From contig NZ_JTDL01000144.1 of the NCBI RefSeq assembly GCF_000802235.1, positions 1 through 64,000 on the forward strand: 64,000 nucleotides of DNA, written 5' to 3'. The notes under the pieces were generated by a model, which was given only the letters and a program-made list of their open reading frames with translations, was not told the origin of the DNA and ran no database searches. Both the position numbers and the translations under genes were made by a program. Of this stretch, positions 45,548 to 54,656 are shown piece by piece (the first letter of the stretch is position 1; the number at the start of each line of letters is the position of its first letter). The stretch comes from Sinomonas humi. Its GTDB lineage: Bacteria > Actinomycetota > Actinomycetes > Actinomycetales > Micrococcaceae.

Positions 45548-46129
45548 GTGAGCTTCTTCTGGCTGGTCGTCGTCTTCGGCTGGGTGATCCCCATTGTCAT
45601 CCGGCGAATGAGCCAAGATCCGCGCCGCAGGCAGATTCCACCGCGCGACCGCGGCTACAACCGCTACGGCGGTTATCCCGGAAACCCATACCCACGGGGC
45701 TTCCCCGGCATGCAGCCGCCGCCTCAGCAGGGACCGAATCAGCAGGGCAGCCCTCAACAGCCGGAGGGCCCGCCCGTGGGTCCACCACCCGGCGAGAGCG
45801 TCCCGCCGCCTCTCGGCGAGGGCGCTTGGTGGCAGCAGCCCATTCCGCCCGGGAGCTTCCCTGGGCAGACGATCCCGGAGCCCTCGCCCGCGGAGGGACA
45901 GCCGGCACCGGGACAAAGCGTCCCGGTTCCTCCGCGGCTGCCCGACCAGACCATGTCTGGGCAGACCATGCCCGGGCAGGCCTTCCCCGAACCGCCACCG
46001 ATGCCGGAGAGTTCGGAACCCCAGGGCTACCGCGCCCGGAAGCTCGCAGAGCTGGACCGGAAGTTCACTGATCAGAAGATTTCGCTCGAGGAGTACATGA
46101 AGGCCCGGAACGAGGTCATGCGCGGCTGA
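45548..46129 (+). CDS. Membrane-anchored Pro/Gln-rich protein with SHOCT-like end
   Basis: 193 residues from GTG 45548, with AGGAGG right upstream. A single N-terminal span (FFWLVVVFGWVIPIVI) is followed by about 120 residues rich in Pro, Gln and Gly, and a short C-terminal helix pair (LAELDRKFTDQKISLEEYMK) that resembles a SHOCT domain. The function is unknown; such tails often mediate oligomerisation. Confidence 0.72.
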   Translation: MSFFWLVVVFGWVIPIVIRRMSQDPRRRQIPPRDRGYNRYGGYPGNPYPRGFPGMQPPPQQGPNQQGSPQQPEGPPVGPPPGESVPPPLGEGAWWQQPIPPGSFPGQTIPEPSPAEGQPAPGQSVPVPPRLPDQTMSGQTMPGQAFPEPPPMPESSEPQGYRARKLAELDRKFTDQKISLEEYMKARNEVMRG

Positions 46130-46135
46130 GTTGCA

Positions 46136-47041
46136 TCACTCGGCGGGCCAGCCGTTGATCTCCAGCACGCGGCCGTCATCCCGGACGAGCCAAGCGGGGT
46201 AGCCCAGAGCGCGGAGCCAGGGCAGAGCGCCCTCACCGCGCACGATTGCAGCCGTGCTCGCCATGTTCGCGCTCACACAGTCCGGGGCCGCGACGGACAC
46301 GCTACGCCATACGGGTGAAGCCGGAAGAGAGGTCCTCGGGTCGAGGATGTGGTGGAGTTCGAGGGAGCCTGAGCGCCAGCGCCTCTTCTGAGTGCTCGAC
46401 GTCGCCATGGCCCACCCGCCGGTCAGTCGAACCTGCGTGTGTGGGTCGTCGGGGAGATCCTGGACGAAGACTTCCCAGGCTTCCGGTCCTGCCGTTGCAA
46501 GGTCGCCTCCGAGGGAGACCATCACCGATGTGCCGAATCGTTCGTGGAGTTCCCTCGCCGCGAGATCGGCGGCTGCGGCTTTCGCCGTCGCACCCAGATC
46601 AAGGGAGACTCCCGGCGGGAGGATGAGCACGCCGTCGTCGATCCGCACGCCTCGCCAGCTTTCGCTCGGCAGGACGCGCTCGGCGATGAGCGGAGCTGAT
46701 GTGCCGGGCGACAATTGCCTGCATCCGGATGCAGGGCCATATCCGAGGTCAGAAAGTTCGTTCCCCAGCGTGGGCGTGACGTCGCCGTCGCTGCGCTGCG
46801 CGACATCGAGCGCCGTTCGGACGAGACCCGCCAGAAGGGGCCCTGCTTGACCTCCCCCGCTGCGCTGGAGGCGGCTCAGCTCCGAGTCCGGGCGGAACCT
46901 GCTGCAGGCCTCGTCCACTCGGTCCAGGAACGCCTTGAGGTCTGCCAAGGCTGGCCCCAGCACGCCCTTGTCGGCGACCGCGAGACGGCAAGCACAGGTA
47001 AAGGCCTCGAAATCAGCTGAGACCGGCATGTCACGAGCCAT
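46136..47041 (-). CDS. ApbE-like FAD:protein FMN transferase
   Basis: 301 residues from ATG 47041, with GGGAGG seven bases upstream. The ApbE pattern appears: FRPDSELSRLQ, SLDLGATAKAAAAD and MVSLGGDLATAGP, with HHILDPRTSLPAS late. The family flavinylates proteins with FMN through threonine. The usual DLGGIAKGYA is DLGATAKAAA here, so activity is likely but not certain. No partner flavoprotein is nearby. Confidence 0.82.
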   Translation of the reverse strand: MARDMPVSADFEAFTCACRLAVADKGVLGPALADLKAFLDRVDEACSRFRPDSELSRLQRSGGGQAGPLLAGLVRTALDVAQRSDGDVTPTLGNELSDLGYGPASGCRQLSPGTSAPLIAERVLPSESWRGVRIDDGVLILPPGVSLDLGATAKAAAADLAARELHERFGTSVMVSLGGDLATAGPEAWEVFVQDLPDDPHTQVRLTGGWAMATSSTQKRRWRSGSLELHHILDPRTSLPASPVWRSVSVAAPDCVSANMASTAAIVRGEGALPWLRALGYPAWLVRDDGRVLEINGWPAE

Positions 47042-47069
47042 TGTTGGCCTCCCTCTCACCGGCCTCCGG

Positions 47070-48227
47070 TCACGGGAAGACGCGCCGCCTGAGTTCGGGC
47101 CCGAGCTGTCCGATCTCCGTGAGGAACCCGTCGTGGCCGATCTTCGCGTCGATCATATGCACGGGCACTTCGCCCGGGAGCGCTTTCGCGAGTTCTTCGC
47201 TCTGCTCCGGGAAGTAGAGGCGATCCGAGTTCACGGCCGCGAGGAAGAACTCGGCGGTCGCCGAGGACAGCGCGCGCTGGACCCCTCCGCGTCCGCGTCC
47301 GACATCGTGGCTCATGAGAGCCTCGGTCAGGATGACATAGCTGTTCGCGTCGAACCGGCCGACGAGCTTTTCAGCCTGATGGTCGAGATAGCTCTCCACT
47401 TGATACCGCCCACGCGAAGCCGCTCCGTCTGCAGCCTCGAACGGATTCTCGGCACCTTGGCCGCGGCGCCCGAAGCGGAAGCCCAACTCAGCCTCGGAGC
47501 GGTAGCTGATGTGGGCAATCCGCCGAGCGAGACCGAGCCCGGCCTCCGGTTGGGGGCCGTCGTAGTAGTCGCCGTCCCGGTAGTTCGGGTCCTGCCGGAT
47601 CGCGAGGACCTGCGCCTGCGCGAGCGCAATCTGCTCGGCCGTGCTGTACGCGCCGATTGCGACGACGACGCAGTGCCGCACCCGGTCCGGATAGGTCGCG
47701 GCCCACTCGAGCGCGCGTGCCCCTCCCATAGAACCGCCGAGGACTGCGTGCCACCGGCGGATCCCGAGACGGTCCGCGAGACGTGCCTCGGCACGGACCG
47801 AATCACGGATGGTGACGAATGGGAAGCGCGATCCCCACGGTCGGCCCTCGGGATCCGGTGAGGCGGGGCCCGTGCTCCCGTAGCAGCCGCCAAGGATGTT
47901 GGCCGAAACGACGAAGTACTTGTCCGTATCGACCGGCTTGCCAGGGCCGACGAGCGGATCCCACCAGCCGGGCTCAGCGCCCGAACCCTGAGCCACGTGG
48001 GTGTCGCCGGTGAGGGCGTGCTGGATCAGCACAGCGTTCGAGGCATCCGCGTTGAGCTTGCCCCAGGTCTCGTACGCGAGCTCGACCTCGGGCAGAGCGC
48101 CTCCCGCCTCAAGCTGGAGCGCGCCGACTGCGACCGTGCGGAGCACCCCGTCAAGCGCCTCCTCGGCGGCCGGGGCCGCCACGGGAAAGTCGGCCGGGGC
48201 GGCTCCGAAACGATCCACCAGCGTCAT
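47070..48227 (-). CDS. metX: Homoserine O-acetyltransferase
   Basis: 385 residues of the alpha/beta-hydrolase type MetX. The nucleophile is in VLGGSMGGARALEW; AYETWGKLNADASNAVLI and NILGGCYGSTGPAS are characteristic; the C-terminal KIGHDGFL holds the catalytic His. It forms O-acetylhomoserine (O-succinyl use cannot be excluded) for the next enzyme. ATGA overlap with metY; both lie behind the riboswitch. Confidence 0.93.
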   Translation of the reverse strand: MTLVDRFGAAPADFPVAAPAAEEALDGVLRTVAVGALQLEAGGALPEVELAYETWGKLNADASNAVLIQHALTGDTHVAQGSGAEPGWWDPLVGPGKPVDTDKYFVVSANILGGCYGSTGPASPDPEGRPWGSRFPFVTIRDSVRAEARLADRLGIRRWHAVLGGSMGGARALEWAATYPDRVRHCVVVAIGAYSTAEQIALAQAQVLAIRQDPNYRDGDYYDGPQPEAGLGLARRIAHISYRSEAELGFRFGRRGQGAENPFEAADGAASRGRYQVESYLDHQAEKLVGRFDANSYVILTEALMSHDVGRGRGGVQRALSSATAEFFLAAVNSDRLYFPEQSEELAKALPGEVPVHMIDAKIGHDGFLTEIGQLGPELRRRVFP

Positions 48228-49594
48228 GCGACCGGCTCGACGGCGGCTGGAGCACCCTGCGCGGCAGCGACGCCGGCGAAGCCTTCCTCGAGGTCACCCA
48301 GGATGTCTGCGATGTTCTCGATGCCCACGGCAAGACGCACGAGGCCAGGAGTCACACCGGCGGCGCGCTGCTGCTCGGGAGAGAGCTGGGCGTGCGTGGT
48401 CGACGCCGGGTGAATCACGAGTGATCGCACGTCGCCGATGTTGGCCACGTGCGAGTGGAGTGACAGCGCGTCGACGAAGGCCTTTCCCGCTTCGGCCCGA
48501 GACACCCCGTCTCGCTCAGCGAGCTCGAACGACACGATGGCCCCAACCCCCTTCGGTGCGTACTTCTGCCCGAGGCCGTACCACGGGCTCGAGGGGAGCC
48601 CGGCGTACGCGACCGATTCGACGTCGTCGCGCGCTTCAAGCCACTCGGCGACCTTGAGCGCATTCTCGACGTGCCGCTCGATCCGCAGGCTCAGCGTCTC
48701 GAGGCCCTGCGCGATGAGGAACGCGTTGAACGGTGACACTGCCGAGCCGAGGTCGCGGAGCAGCTGGACGCGCGCCTTGAGGATGTAGGCGAGGTTCGCC
48801 CCGAGGAGGCCGTTCACGCCCAGGTCGCGGGCGAAGACGAGGCCGTTGTAGCTCTCGTCGGGAGTGTTGAAGCCGGGGAAGCGCTCGGGGTCCTTCGCGT
48901 AGTCGAACGTGCCGCCGTCGACCACGACGCCGGCAATAGCCGTCCCGTGGCCGCCGAGGTACTTGGTGGCGGAATGCACGACGACATCGGCGCCGTGCTC
49001 GAGCGGCCGCAGGAGGTACGGCGTCGCGACCGTGTTGTCCACGATGAACGGCACACCGGCCTCGTGCGCGACCGCCGCAACGGCCTCGAGGTCCAGGATG
49101 TTCTGGCGCGGATTCGAAATGGACTCCGCGAAGAACGCCTTCGTGTTCGGCCGGACCGCGGCCTTCCATTCTTCGAGGTTGTCCGGGTCTTCCACGAAGG
49201 TCGTCTCGATGCCGAACTTCCGCAGCGTCAGCTTGAGGAGGTTGTACGTGCCGCCATACAGCGCGGCACTCGCGACAACGTGATCTCCCGATTCGGCGAC
49301 GGTCAGGATCGAGTACGTCGTTGCGGCCTGCCCCGAGGCGAGCAGAAGCGCTCCGACGCCGCCCTCGAGGCTCGCGATCCGCTGCTCAACCGCATCCTGG
49401 GTCGGATTGCCGATGCGCGTGTAGATCGGGGCGAGCTCCGCGAGCGCGAAGCGGTTGGCCGCGCTCTCGGCGCTCGGGAAGACGAACGACGTGGTCTGGT
49501 AGATCGGCAGCGCCCGGGCGCCGGTCTCGGCGTCGGGGGTTTGGCCGACATGGATCTGACGGGTCTCGAAGGACCACTGAGGGTTGCCGGACAT
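48224..49594 (-). CDS. metY: O-acetylhomoserine sulfhydrylase
   Basis: 456 residues, PLP enzyme of the Cys/Met metabolism family. The PLP lysine is in [25 protein letters not shown] and [18 protein letters not shown] are family blocks. It makes homocysteine directly from O-acetylhomoserine and sulfide. ATG 49594 follows AAAGGAGA and the riboswitch, so it is likely turned off when S-adenosylmethionine is plentiful. Confidence 0.94.
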   Translation of the reverse strand: MSGNPQWSFETRQIHVGQTPDAETGARALPIYQTTSFVFPSAESAANRFALAELAPIYTRIGNPTQDAVEQRIASLEGGVGALLLASGQAATTYSILTVAESGDHVVASAALYGGTYNLLKLTLRKFGIETTFVEDPDNLEEWKAAVRPNTKAFFAESISNPRQNILDLEAVAAVAHEAGVPFIVDNTVATPYLLRPLEHGADVVVHSATKYLGGHGTAIAGVVVDGGTFDYAKDPERFPGFNTPDESYNGLVFARDLGVNGLLGANLAYILKARVQLLRDLGSAVSPFNAFLIAQGLETLSLRIERHVENALKVAEWLEARDDVESVAYAGLPSSPWYGLGQKYAPKGVGAIVSFELAERDGVSRAEAGKAFVDALSLHSHVANIGDVRSLVIHPASTTHAQLSPEQQRAAGVTPGLVRLAVGIENIADILGDLEEGFAGVAAAQGAPAAVEPVA

Positions 49595-49640
49595 AGCAAT
49601 CTCCTTTGCGCTGCTTTGACCGGCGGCTCTCGCCGGACCA

Positions 49641-49719
49641 GGTCCTCACCCGGGGCACCCCACCGCAGCGGGAGGGTTGCCGGCCAGCAAACCGGGGTTT
49701 GACGCTGGCGCTCATGACC
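49641..49719 (-). promoter_or_regulatory. S-adenosylmethionine riboswitch, SAM-IV type
   Basis: On the minus strand the element starts GGTCATGAGCGCCAGCG, continues with CCCCGGTTTGCTGGCCGGCA and ACCCTCC, then GGTGGGGTGCCCCGGGTG, and closes with GAGGACC, which pairs with the first GGTC. This core arrangement is that of the SAM-I/SAM-IV clan, SAM-IV being the actinobacterial form. A further hairpin, CCGGCG/CGCCGG, follows just before the metY ribosome site and may hide it when ligand binds. Confidence 0.88.
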
Positions 49720-49779
49720 TCTTATGAGTCTAAGAGTCCAGAGATTCGCGTGGACAAGTGTGTGACCGTGTGTGAAGCG

Positions 49780-51000
49780 CTAGCCCTCCATCAACCGCCG
49801 GCGGTGGCGCAGCTCCTTCACCCAAGCCCGCGTCTGGGCAGGAGCAAAAGGCGAGGGACCGCCGTCGTCCGCCTCGAGCGCGGCGACAAGCGGGCCCGCG
49901 GCCCGCAGCGCGGACTCGACCACGGCAACTGCCGCCCTCGGCGGGAGACCAAGCTCGACGGCCCACGCAAGGAAGTGCCGGCGGGAGATCCCAGTACGCT
50001 TTCCGCCGAGCGGCAGGGCGAGCGAGCGATCGCCGTAGGGGACTGTCGAGGGGATGTCGTAGACCGGGGCGACGGTCCACTCTCCCCCGAGCATGGCCCC
50101 GCGAACCACCGAGACGTTCTTCGCGTGCAGGTCACCGTTGCCCACGAGCCAGGCGAAGGCGCCCTGGAGCGCGAGGTTCCGCAGCGCCGGCAGCTCTGCG
50201 GCGCAATGCGCGGCGATCGCGGTGCAGAGCTCCTCGTAGCTGACGTTGTACTTGTCCGCCGGATACAGGCCGAGGAGCTGCGAGCCGTCCTCGACCGCGA
50301 GGCGCGCGTTGCCTCCCCCCGGCAGCACCGGCCGGTCGAAGCGCTCGACGAGAAGCCCCGCCCGGCCTTCGACGTCGTGGACGAGCCGCACGGGGCTCAG
50401 CGGGAGCCGGAGCCGCGAGGCGTACCGATACATGAGGTACTCGTTCTCGACCACGTGCGGAAACTCGGGGGCGTTCAGCTTGAGGATGTAGCGGCGGCCG
50501 GCTTCCGCGGCTGGAAGCGAGATCATGCCTGCGCTCACCTTGTCCTGGACTCCTGCGAGCGCCTTGGGGTCGACGAGCGAAGGATCGTCGATGAGAGCGG
50601 CGAAGTCGGGGGGCTGCCGCGCGTCGAACTCGACTGCGTGGTCCAGGTCGCGTGAATGGCTCGAGAGCGGCTCTCCGTGGGGGACGATCTGGACGTCCCC
50701 CACCGGATCGCCGCCGGCAGCCATGAGGAGGCCGAGCTCATCGTCAGCGCTCGTCTTGACGGCGCGGCGGAGGGAGGCGAGCCGCCTCCCTTCGGGGAGG
50801 AGCCCTGTGAAGAACGCCGGGACAGCCCCCGCCGGGGTTTCGACCGGACGGCGGCTCAGCGGCAAGGTGGTGGCAACAGGGTCGCCACCTCGAGCCAGAT
50901 AGGCCGGAATGTAGGAGAAGCGCGTTCCGTGGTCCACCCGTTCGAGTCGTGCGGCGAGAATGCCGGCCTTGTAGACATCCGCAATGCGGTGCCGGCTCAT
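49780..51000 (-). CDS. hipA: HipA-like serine/threonine kinase toxin
   Basis: 406 residues. The HipA-like kinase is visible in ISLPAAEAGRRYILKLNAPE (ATP lysine), GLLVERFDRP and the catalytic GNGDLHAKNVSVV with VAPVYDIPST (metal Asp). The N-terminal half matches the HipA N-lobe. ATG 51000 overlaps the hipB stop as ATGA. The classic HipA phosphorylates glutamyl-tRNA synthetase; the target here is unknown. Toxin-antitoxin pair with hipB. Confidence 0.87.
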   Translation of the reverse strand: MSRHRIADVYKAGILAARLERVDHGTRFSYIPAYLARGGDPVATTLPLSRRPVETPAGAVPAFFTGLLPEGRRLASLRRAVKTSADDELGLLMAAGGDPVGDVQIVPHGEPLSSHSRDLDHAVEFDARQPPDFAALIDDPSLVDPKALAGVQDKVSAGMISLPAAEAGRRYILKLNAPEFPHVVENEYLMYRYASRLRLPLSPVRLVHDVEGRAGLLVERFDRPVLPGGGNARLAVEDGSQLLGLYPADKYNVSYEELCTAIAAHCAAELPALRNLALQGAFAWLVGNGDLHAKNVSVVRGAMLGGEWTVAPVYDIPSTVPYGDRSLALPLGGKRTGISRRHFLAWAVELGLPPRAAVAVVESALRAAGPLVAALEADDGGPSPFAPAQTRAWVKELRHRRRLMEG

Positions 51001-51221
51001 CTCGGGCTGCCTGCTGTCCGGGAGACGACGCCGAGGCCCAGCCCCAGGGCGTCCAGCACCGCGATGAGTGCGTCCAAGCGGACGCTCGGCTTGCCCTGCT
51101 CGACGAAGCGCACGAAGCGTTCGGACACTCCGGCTAGGTCCGCCAGATCCTGTTGGGTGAGGGCCAACGCACGACGGCGGTCGCGCACCTGTGCGGCGAT
51201 CGCCTCCATCGCTTGGCTCAT
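50997..51221 (-). CDS. hipB: HipB-like antitoxin, XRE family
   Basis: 74 residues: one HTH domain (RRALALTQQDLADLAGVSERFVRFVEQGK) and a short tail. ATG 51221 follows GGGAGGACC. As antitoxin it would bind HipA and repress the operon, probably through the palindrome at 51259-51274. Confidence 0.88.
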   Translation of the reverse strand: MSQAMEAIAAQVRDRRRALALTQQDLADLAGVSERFVRFVEQGKPSVRLDALIAVLDALGLGLGVVSRTAGSPR

Positions 51222-51258
51222 CTCGGGTCCTCCCACCCTCAAGTGACGGGATAGGTCT

Positions 51259-51274
51259 CGGTACGATCGTTCCG
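51259..51274. promoter_or_regulatory. Operator candidate for hipBA
   Basis: CGGTACGATCGTTCCG is a 16-base near-palindrome (arms CGGtACGA/TCGTtCCG, central ACGATCGT perfect), 38 bases before hipB, in the region expected to hold its promoter. Confidence 0.55.
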
Positions 51275-51453
51275 ATCTGATCATCCTCAGAAGGATCCCT
51301 GTGCGTCAAGCCACTAACTCACCCCCTGATCGGCACGTTCGTACCGCCGCTCCGCATGGATGCCTCCTCCCACGACGCATGGCCCGAGTTGACCTCGTCA
51401 CCTTCTCGGGGGTTCTTAGAACGGTCTTAGATCTCACAAGGCAGGATAGGACC

Positions 51454-52191
51454 ATGACCTCATACGACTTCGCGGGGCAGAGCGCCCCCGTGAACCGCAC
51501 CCCGCGCAGCCGCCTGGCCACGCTGCCGAGCCTGCGCCATTGGATCCTCGCCCCCGTGGTGCTCAGCGTCATCGTGCTCGTCGGTGGCTTCGTCGCCAAG
51601 ACCTCGACCATCACGGGCGCCGAGCTCGCGATCGACCAGTCGATGAGCACCGAGCACGTCGGCTGGCTCAACACTCTGGCCCTCGCGGTCGAAAAGATCC
51701 TCGGACCATCGGGCGCCGTCGTCATCCTCGTCGTGCTTATCGCGATCCTGTGGTTCGTCCGAAGGACCCCGATCGATGCCCTCGCGGTCGCGTCGATAAC
51801 GGGATTCGGCTGGGTCTTCAGCCTGCTGTTCAAGTACGCCGTCCACCGTCAGCGTCCCGATTCGAGCCTTCTGGCAAACCCGATCTCCCCCGACATGGAC
51901 CCCAACAGCTTCCCGAGCGGCCACGTGTGCTTCGCCGTCTCGCTCACGATCGCGCTCTACTTCCTGTTCCGGGACAAGCGTTGGGGGCAGTGGGTCCTCA
52001 TTGTCGGCATGGTCTTCTCGGGCCTCGTCGCAATCTCACGCGTGTACGTCGGCGTGCACTACCCCATCGACGTCATCGCCTCGTTCCCCGCCTCGATCGC
52101 CGGCATCCTGCTGTGGTGCGGCCTATGGAACCGCTTCGCTCCCCCGGTGCTCGCCCGCGTCCCGCTCGTGACGCGCCTCGAGTACCGCTGA
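51454..52191 (+). CDS. PAP2-family membrane phosphatase
   Basis: 245 residues with six spans. All three phosphatase motifs are present: KYAVHRQRP, PSGH in SFPSGHVCF, and SRVYVGVHYPIDV. It would dephosphorylate a lipid phosphate or undecaprenyl pyrophosphate at the outer face of the membrane. It is 18 bases upstream of a DedA gene, a frequent pair in lipid-carrier recycling. Confidence 0.9.
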   Translation: MTSYDFAGQSAPVNRTPRSRLATLPSLRHWILAPVVLSVIVLVGGFVAKTSTITGAELAIDQSMSTEHVGWLNTLALAVEKILGPSGAVVILVVLIAILWFVRRTPIDALAVASITGFGWVFSLLFKYAVHRQRPDSSLLANPISPDMDPNSFPSGHVCFAVSLTIALYFLFRDKRWGQWVLIVGMVFSGLVAISRVYVGVHYPIDVIASFPASIAGILLWCGLWNRFAPPVLARVPLVTRLEYR

Positions 52192-52209
52192 CCCCGAAGG
52201 ACCCTCCTG

Positions 52210-52866
52210 ATGGACCCCACCTCACTCCTCGTCGGCGCGGGCCCCTGGGTGCTCGGCGTCGTCGCCCTCATCGTCTTCATCGAATCCGGACTCCTGTTCC
52301 CGTTCCTCCCCGGTGACTCGCTGCTCTTCACCGTGGGACTTCTGCACGCTCAGCTCGGCCTCTCACTTCCCGCCCTCATCCTCGTGGTCGCGGTCGCAGC
52401 TGTAGCAGGAGACCAGGCGGGCTATATGCTCGGCAAGGCCGTGGGGAGGCGATGGTTCAAGGAAGACGCGAGGATCCTCAAGCTCAGCCACCTCGAGAGC
52501 GCGGAGTCGTTCTTCGCCCGATACGGCGGGCGGGCGCTCGTGTTGGCCCGCTTCGTGCCGATCGTCCGCACCTACACGCCGCTTGTGGCAGGCGCGGCCC
52601 GATACCCGTACCGGAAGTTCCTCGCTTGGAACGTGCTGGGTGCCATCGCATGGGCGGTTTCGGTGACCCTGCTCGGCGTATGGCTCGGGCACGTCGATTT
52701 CATCAAGAACAACATCGATGTCCTTTCGGTGCTCATCGTGGTCGCATCCGTCGTGCCGATCGGGATCGAGGCGCTGCGCCACCGGCGCGCCTCGAAGAAT
52801 GCCGCGTCCGGGCAGCCCGAGCAGGCAGCAGACGAGGACGCCCAGTACGCGGAGGCAGCGGACTAG
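52210..52866 (+). CDS. DedA-family membrane protein
   Basis: 218 residues with five to six segments. IESGLLFPFLPGDSLLF and FGRYGGRALVLARFVPIVRT-like residues (here FFARYGGRALVLARFVPIVR) are the DedA signature, including the conserved Arg and acidic residues. The C-terminus is polar. Some DedA proteins return undecaprenyl phosphate across the membrane, which would complement the PAP2 enzyme next door. Confidence 0.9.
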   Translation: MDPTSLLVGAGPWVLGVVALIVFIESGLLFPFLPGDSLLFTVGLLHAQLGLSLPALILVVAVAAVAGDQAGYMLGKAVGRRWFKEDARILKLSHLESAESFFARYGGRALVLARFVPIVRTYTPLVAGAARYPYRKFLAWNVLGAIAWAVSVTLLGVWLGHVDFIKNNIDVLSVLIVVASVVPIGIEALRHRRASKNAASGQPEQAADEDAQYAEAAD

Positions 52867-52912
52867 GCGCCGGAGCAGCGCTGACGGGACGGGATCGGAG
52901 GTCCTTGCGAGA

Positions 52913-53590
52913 ATGGCTCCCATGGACCACCGACCCCGCGTACTCCTCGTCGAGGACGACCGCCAGCTAGGCCCTCTCGTCGCCGAGCTCCTCGCCCCGG
53001 ACTTCGAGGTCACCCTCACAGCCGATGGGCGCGAAGGCCTCCGCCTGGCGACCGGCCAGGACTGGGAGGCACTCGTCGTCGACCGCGGCCTGCCGCACAT
53101 CGACGGCGTCGACCTCGTGAAGTCCCTGCGGTCCAGGGGAATCCCAACGCCCGTCCTGATGCTGACGGCCCTTGGCAGCGTGCCGGACAAGGTCGAAGGC
53201 CTTGACGCCGGCGCCGACGACTATCTCGTCAAGCCGTTCGACGCGGAGGAGCTCGCCGCCCGGTTACGGGCGATGACGCGGAGTTACGCGCCACACCGGC
53301 CGGAGCTCCTCGCAGTCGGCTCGTGGGAGCTCGACCCCGCATCCCGCGTTCTCTCCTCACCGTACGGGCATCGCGTCGAGCTCTCGGGCGCCGAGGCGAC
53401 GCTCCTCGCCGTCCTCGCGCGGGACCCCGAGCGCGTGCACTCGCGCGCTGAGCTCCTCGCCGATGCGTTCGACGCCGGGGACACGCCCGGCGTCGTCGAT
53501 ACCTACGTCCACTATCTCCGGAAGAAGACGGACAAGTCAGTGATCAGGACCGTCCACGGCGTCGGCTACCAGCTCGGCGGCCTCGAATGA
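52913..53590 (+). CDS. OmpR-type response regulator
   Basis: 225 residues from ATG 52913; ATG 52922 is possible. The receiver domain has LLVEDD, the phospho-accepting Asp in LVVDRGLPHIDG, and the Lys in LVKPFDAEEL. The winged-helix output follows (LSGAEATLLAVLARDPERVHS, VVDTYVHYLRKK). ATGA overlap with the kinase makes them a pair. Confidence 0.92.
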   Translation: MAPMDHRPRVLLVEDDRQLGPLVAELLAPDFEVTLTADGREGLRLATGQDWEALVVDRGLPHIDGVDLVKSLRSRGIPTPVLMLTALGSVPDKVEGLDAGADDYLVKPFDAEELAARLRAMTRSYAPHRPELLAVGSWELDPASRVLSSPYGHRVELSGAEATLLAVLARDPERVHSRAELLADAFDAGDTPGVVDTYVHYLRKKTDKSVIRTVHGVGYQLGGLE

Positions 53591-54609
53591 GCTGGGGCAA
53601 GCAGCGCCGCGCGCGGAACTCGGATGAGGTGGCGCTCCGCCGTGCCGCGCTCCGGGTCGGGATGCAGATCGCGGGAGCGGTCGCCGTCGTCGTTGTCCTG
53701 CTCCTCGCGGGAGCCGCCGTCTTCCTGTGGGCCAAGTCGCAGCCCGCAGAGGTGCTCTCGCATCTCCAGCGCTCGGAGCCGCAGGTCGTGCTGGACACGG
53801 TCGATGTGCTCGGGATCCTCGTCGTCGGCGGAATTGCGGGCATTGTGCTCGGCGGCATCGTCGGGGTCCTGAGCGCCCGCCGGGCGGTTCGCCCTCTCGG
53901 CGAGGCCCTGGCGCTCCAGCGACGGTTCGTCCAGGATGCGAGCCACGAACTCCGGACCCCGCTCGCGGTGCTCGACACGCGCATCCAGCTAGCGCAGAAG
54001 CGACTCGGGCCTGACAGCGAGGCCGCCCCGGTCCTCGCCCAGCTGCGCAGCGACTCTGCTTCCCTCGCAGCCGTCATCGAAGACCTACTCCACGGCATCG
54101 CCGGCTCCGGCCCGGACCTCACTGAGAGCCCGACCGACCTTGCCGAACTCGCCCGCGCCGTCGTCGCCGACCTGGGGGTCATGGCCGTGGACCGGCGCAT
54201 CGTCCTCGCCGCCGAGACTCCGGCTGAGCCGGTGCCCGTTGCGGTTGCGGCTCCAGCTGTGCGCCGGGTCGTCGTCGCCCTCGCGGACAACGCCCTCAAG
54301 TACACGCCCGAGGGCGGACGCGTGACGGTCGGCGTGCGGACCGCCGCTACGCCCGGGCGCGGTACGACGGCGCTGCTCACGGTCGCCGACACCGGCCCAG
54401 GAATCTCCGGGCCCAGCCCCGAGCGCGTCTTCGAACGGTTCTCTCGCGGCGGTACGACCGCCCGGCTCGATGCCCGCCGGAGCTACGGAATCGGGCTCGC
54501 ACTGGTCCGGGAGATCGCCGTCAGGAACGGCGGATCGGTCCGGATTGCCGAGACCGGGGCCGGAGGAACAACGATGGAAGTGGCACTTCCGCTCGCGGTT
54601 TCCAAGTAA
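53587..54609 (+). CDS. Sensor histidine kinase
   Basis: 340 residues. Two spans (about 25-48 and 75-95) enclose a short 27-residue outside loop. A HAMP-like linker leads to the H-box DASHELRTPLAVL. The ATPase has ADNALKYTPEG, ADTGPGISG and YGIGLALVREI. The small sensing loop suggests that it reads membrane state or a partner protein. Cognate of the regulator just before it; 18 bases lie between DedA and that regulator's site, so all may share a promoter. Confidence 0.9.
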   Translation: MSWGKQRRARNSDEVALRRAALRVGMQIAGAVAVVVVLLLAGAAVFLWAKSQPAEVLSHLQRSEPQVVLDTVDVLGILVVGGIAGIVLGGIVGVLSARRAVRPLGEALALQRRFVQDASHELRTPLAVLDTRIQLAQKRLGPDSEAAPVLAQLRSDSASLAAVIEDLLHGIAGSGPDLTESPTDLAELARAVVADLGVMAVDRRIVLAAETPAEPVPVAVAAPAVRRVVVALADNALKYTPEGGRVTVGVRTAATPGRGTTALLTVADTGPGISGPSPERVFERFSRGGTTARLDARRSYGIGLALVREIAVRNGGSVRIAETGAGGTTMEVALPLAVSK

Positions 54610-54656
54610 GGCAACCCTAAGCTGAGAGCCCTGTCACAAAGTGCCAAGATGACTGC

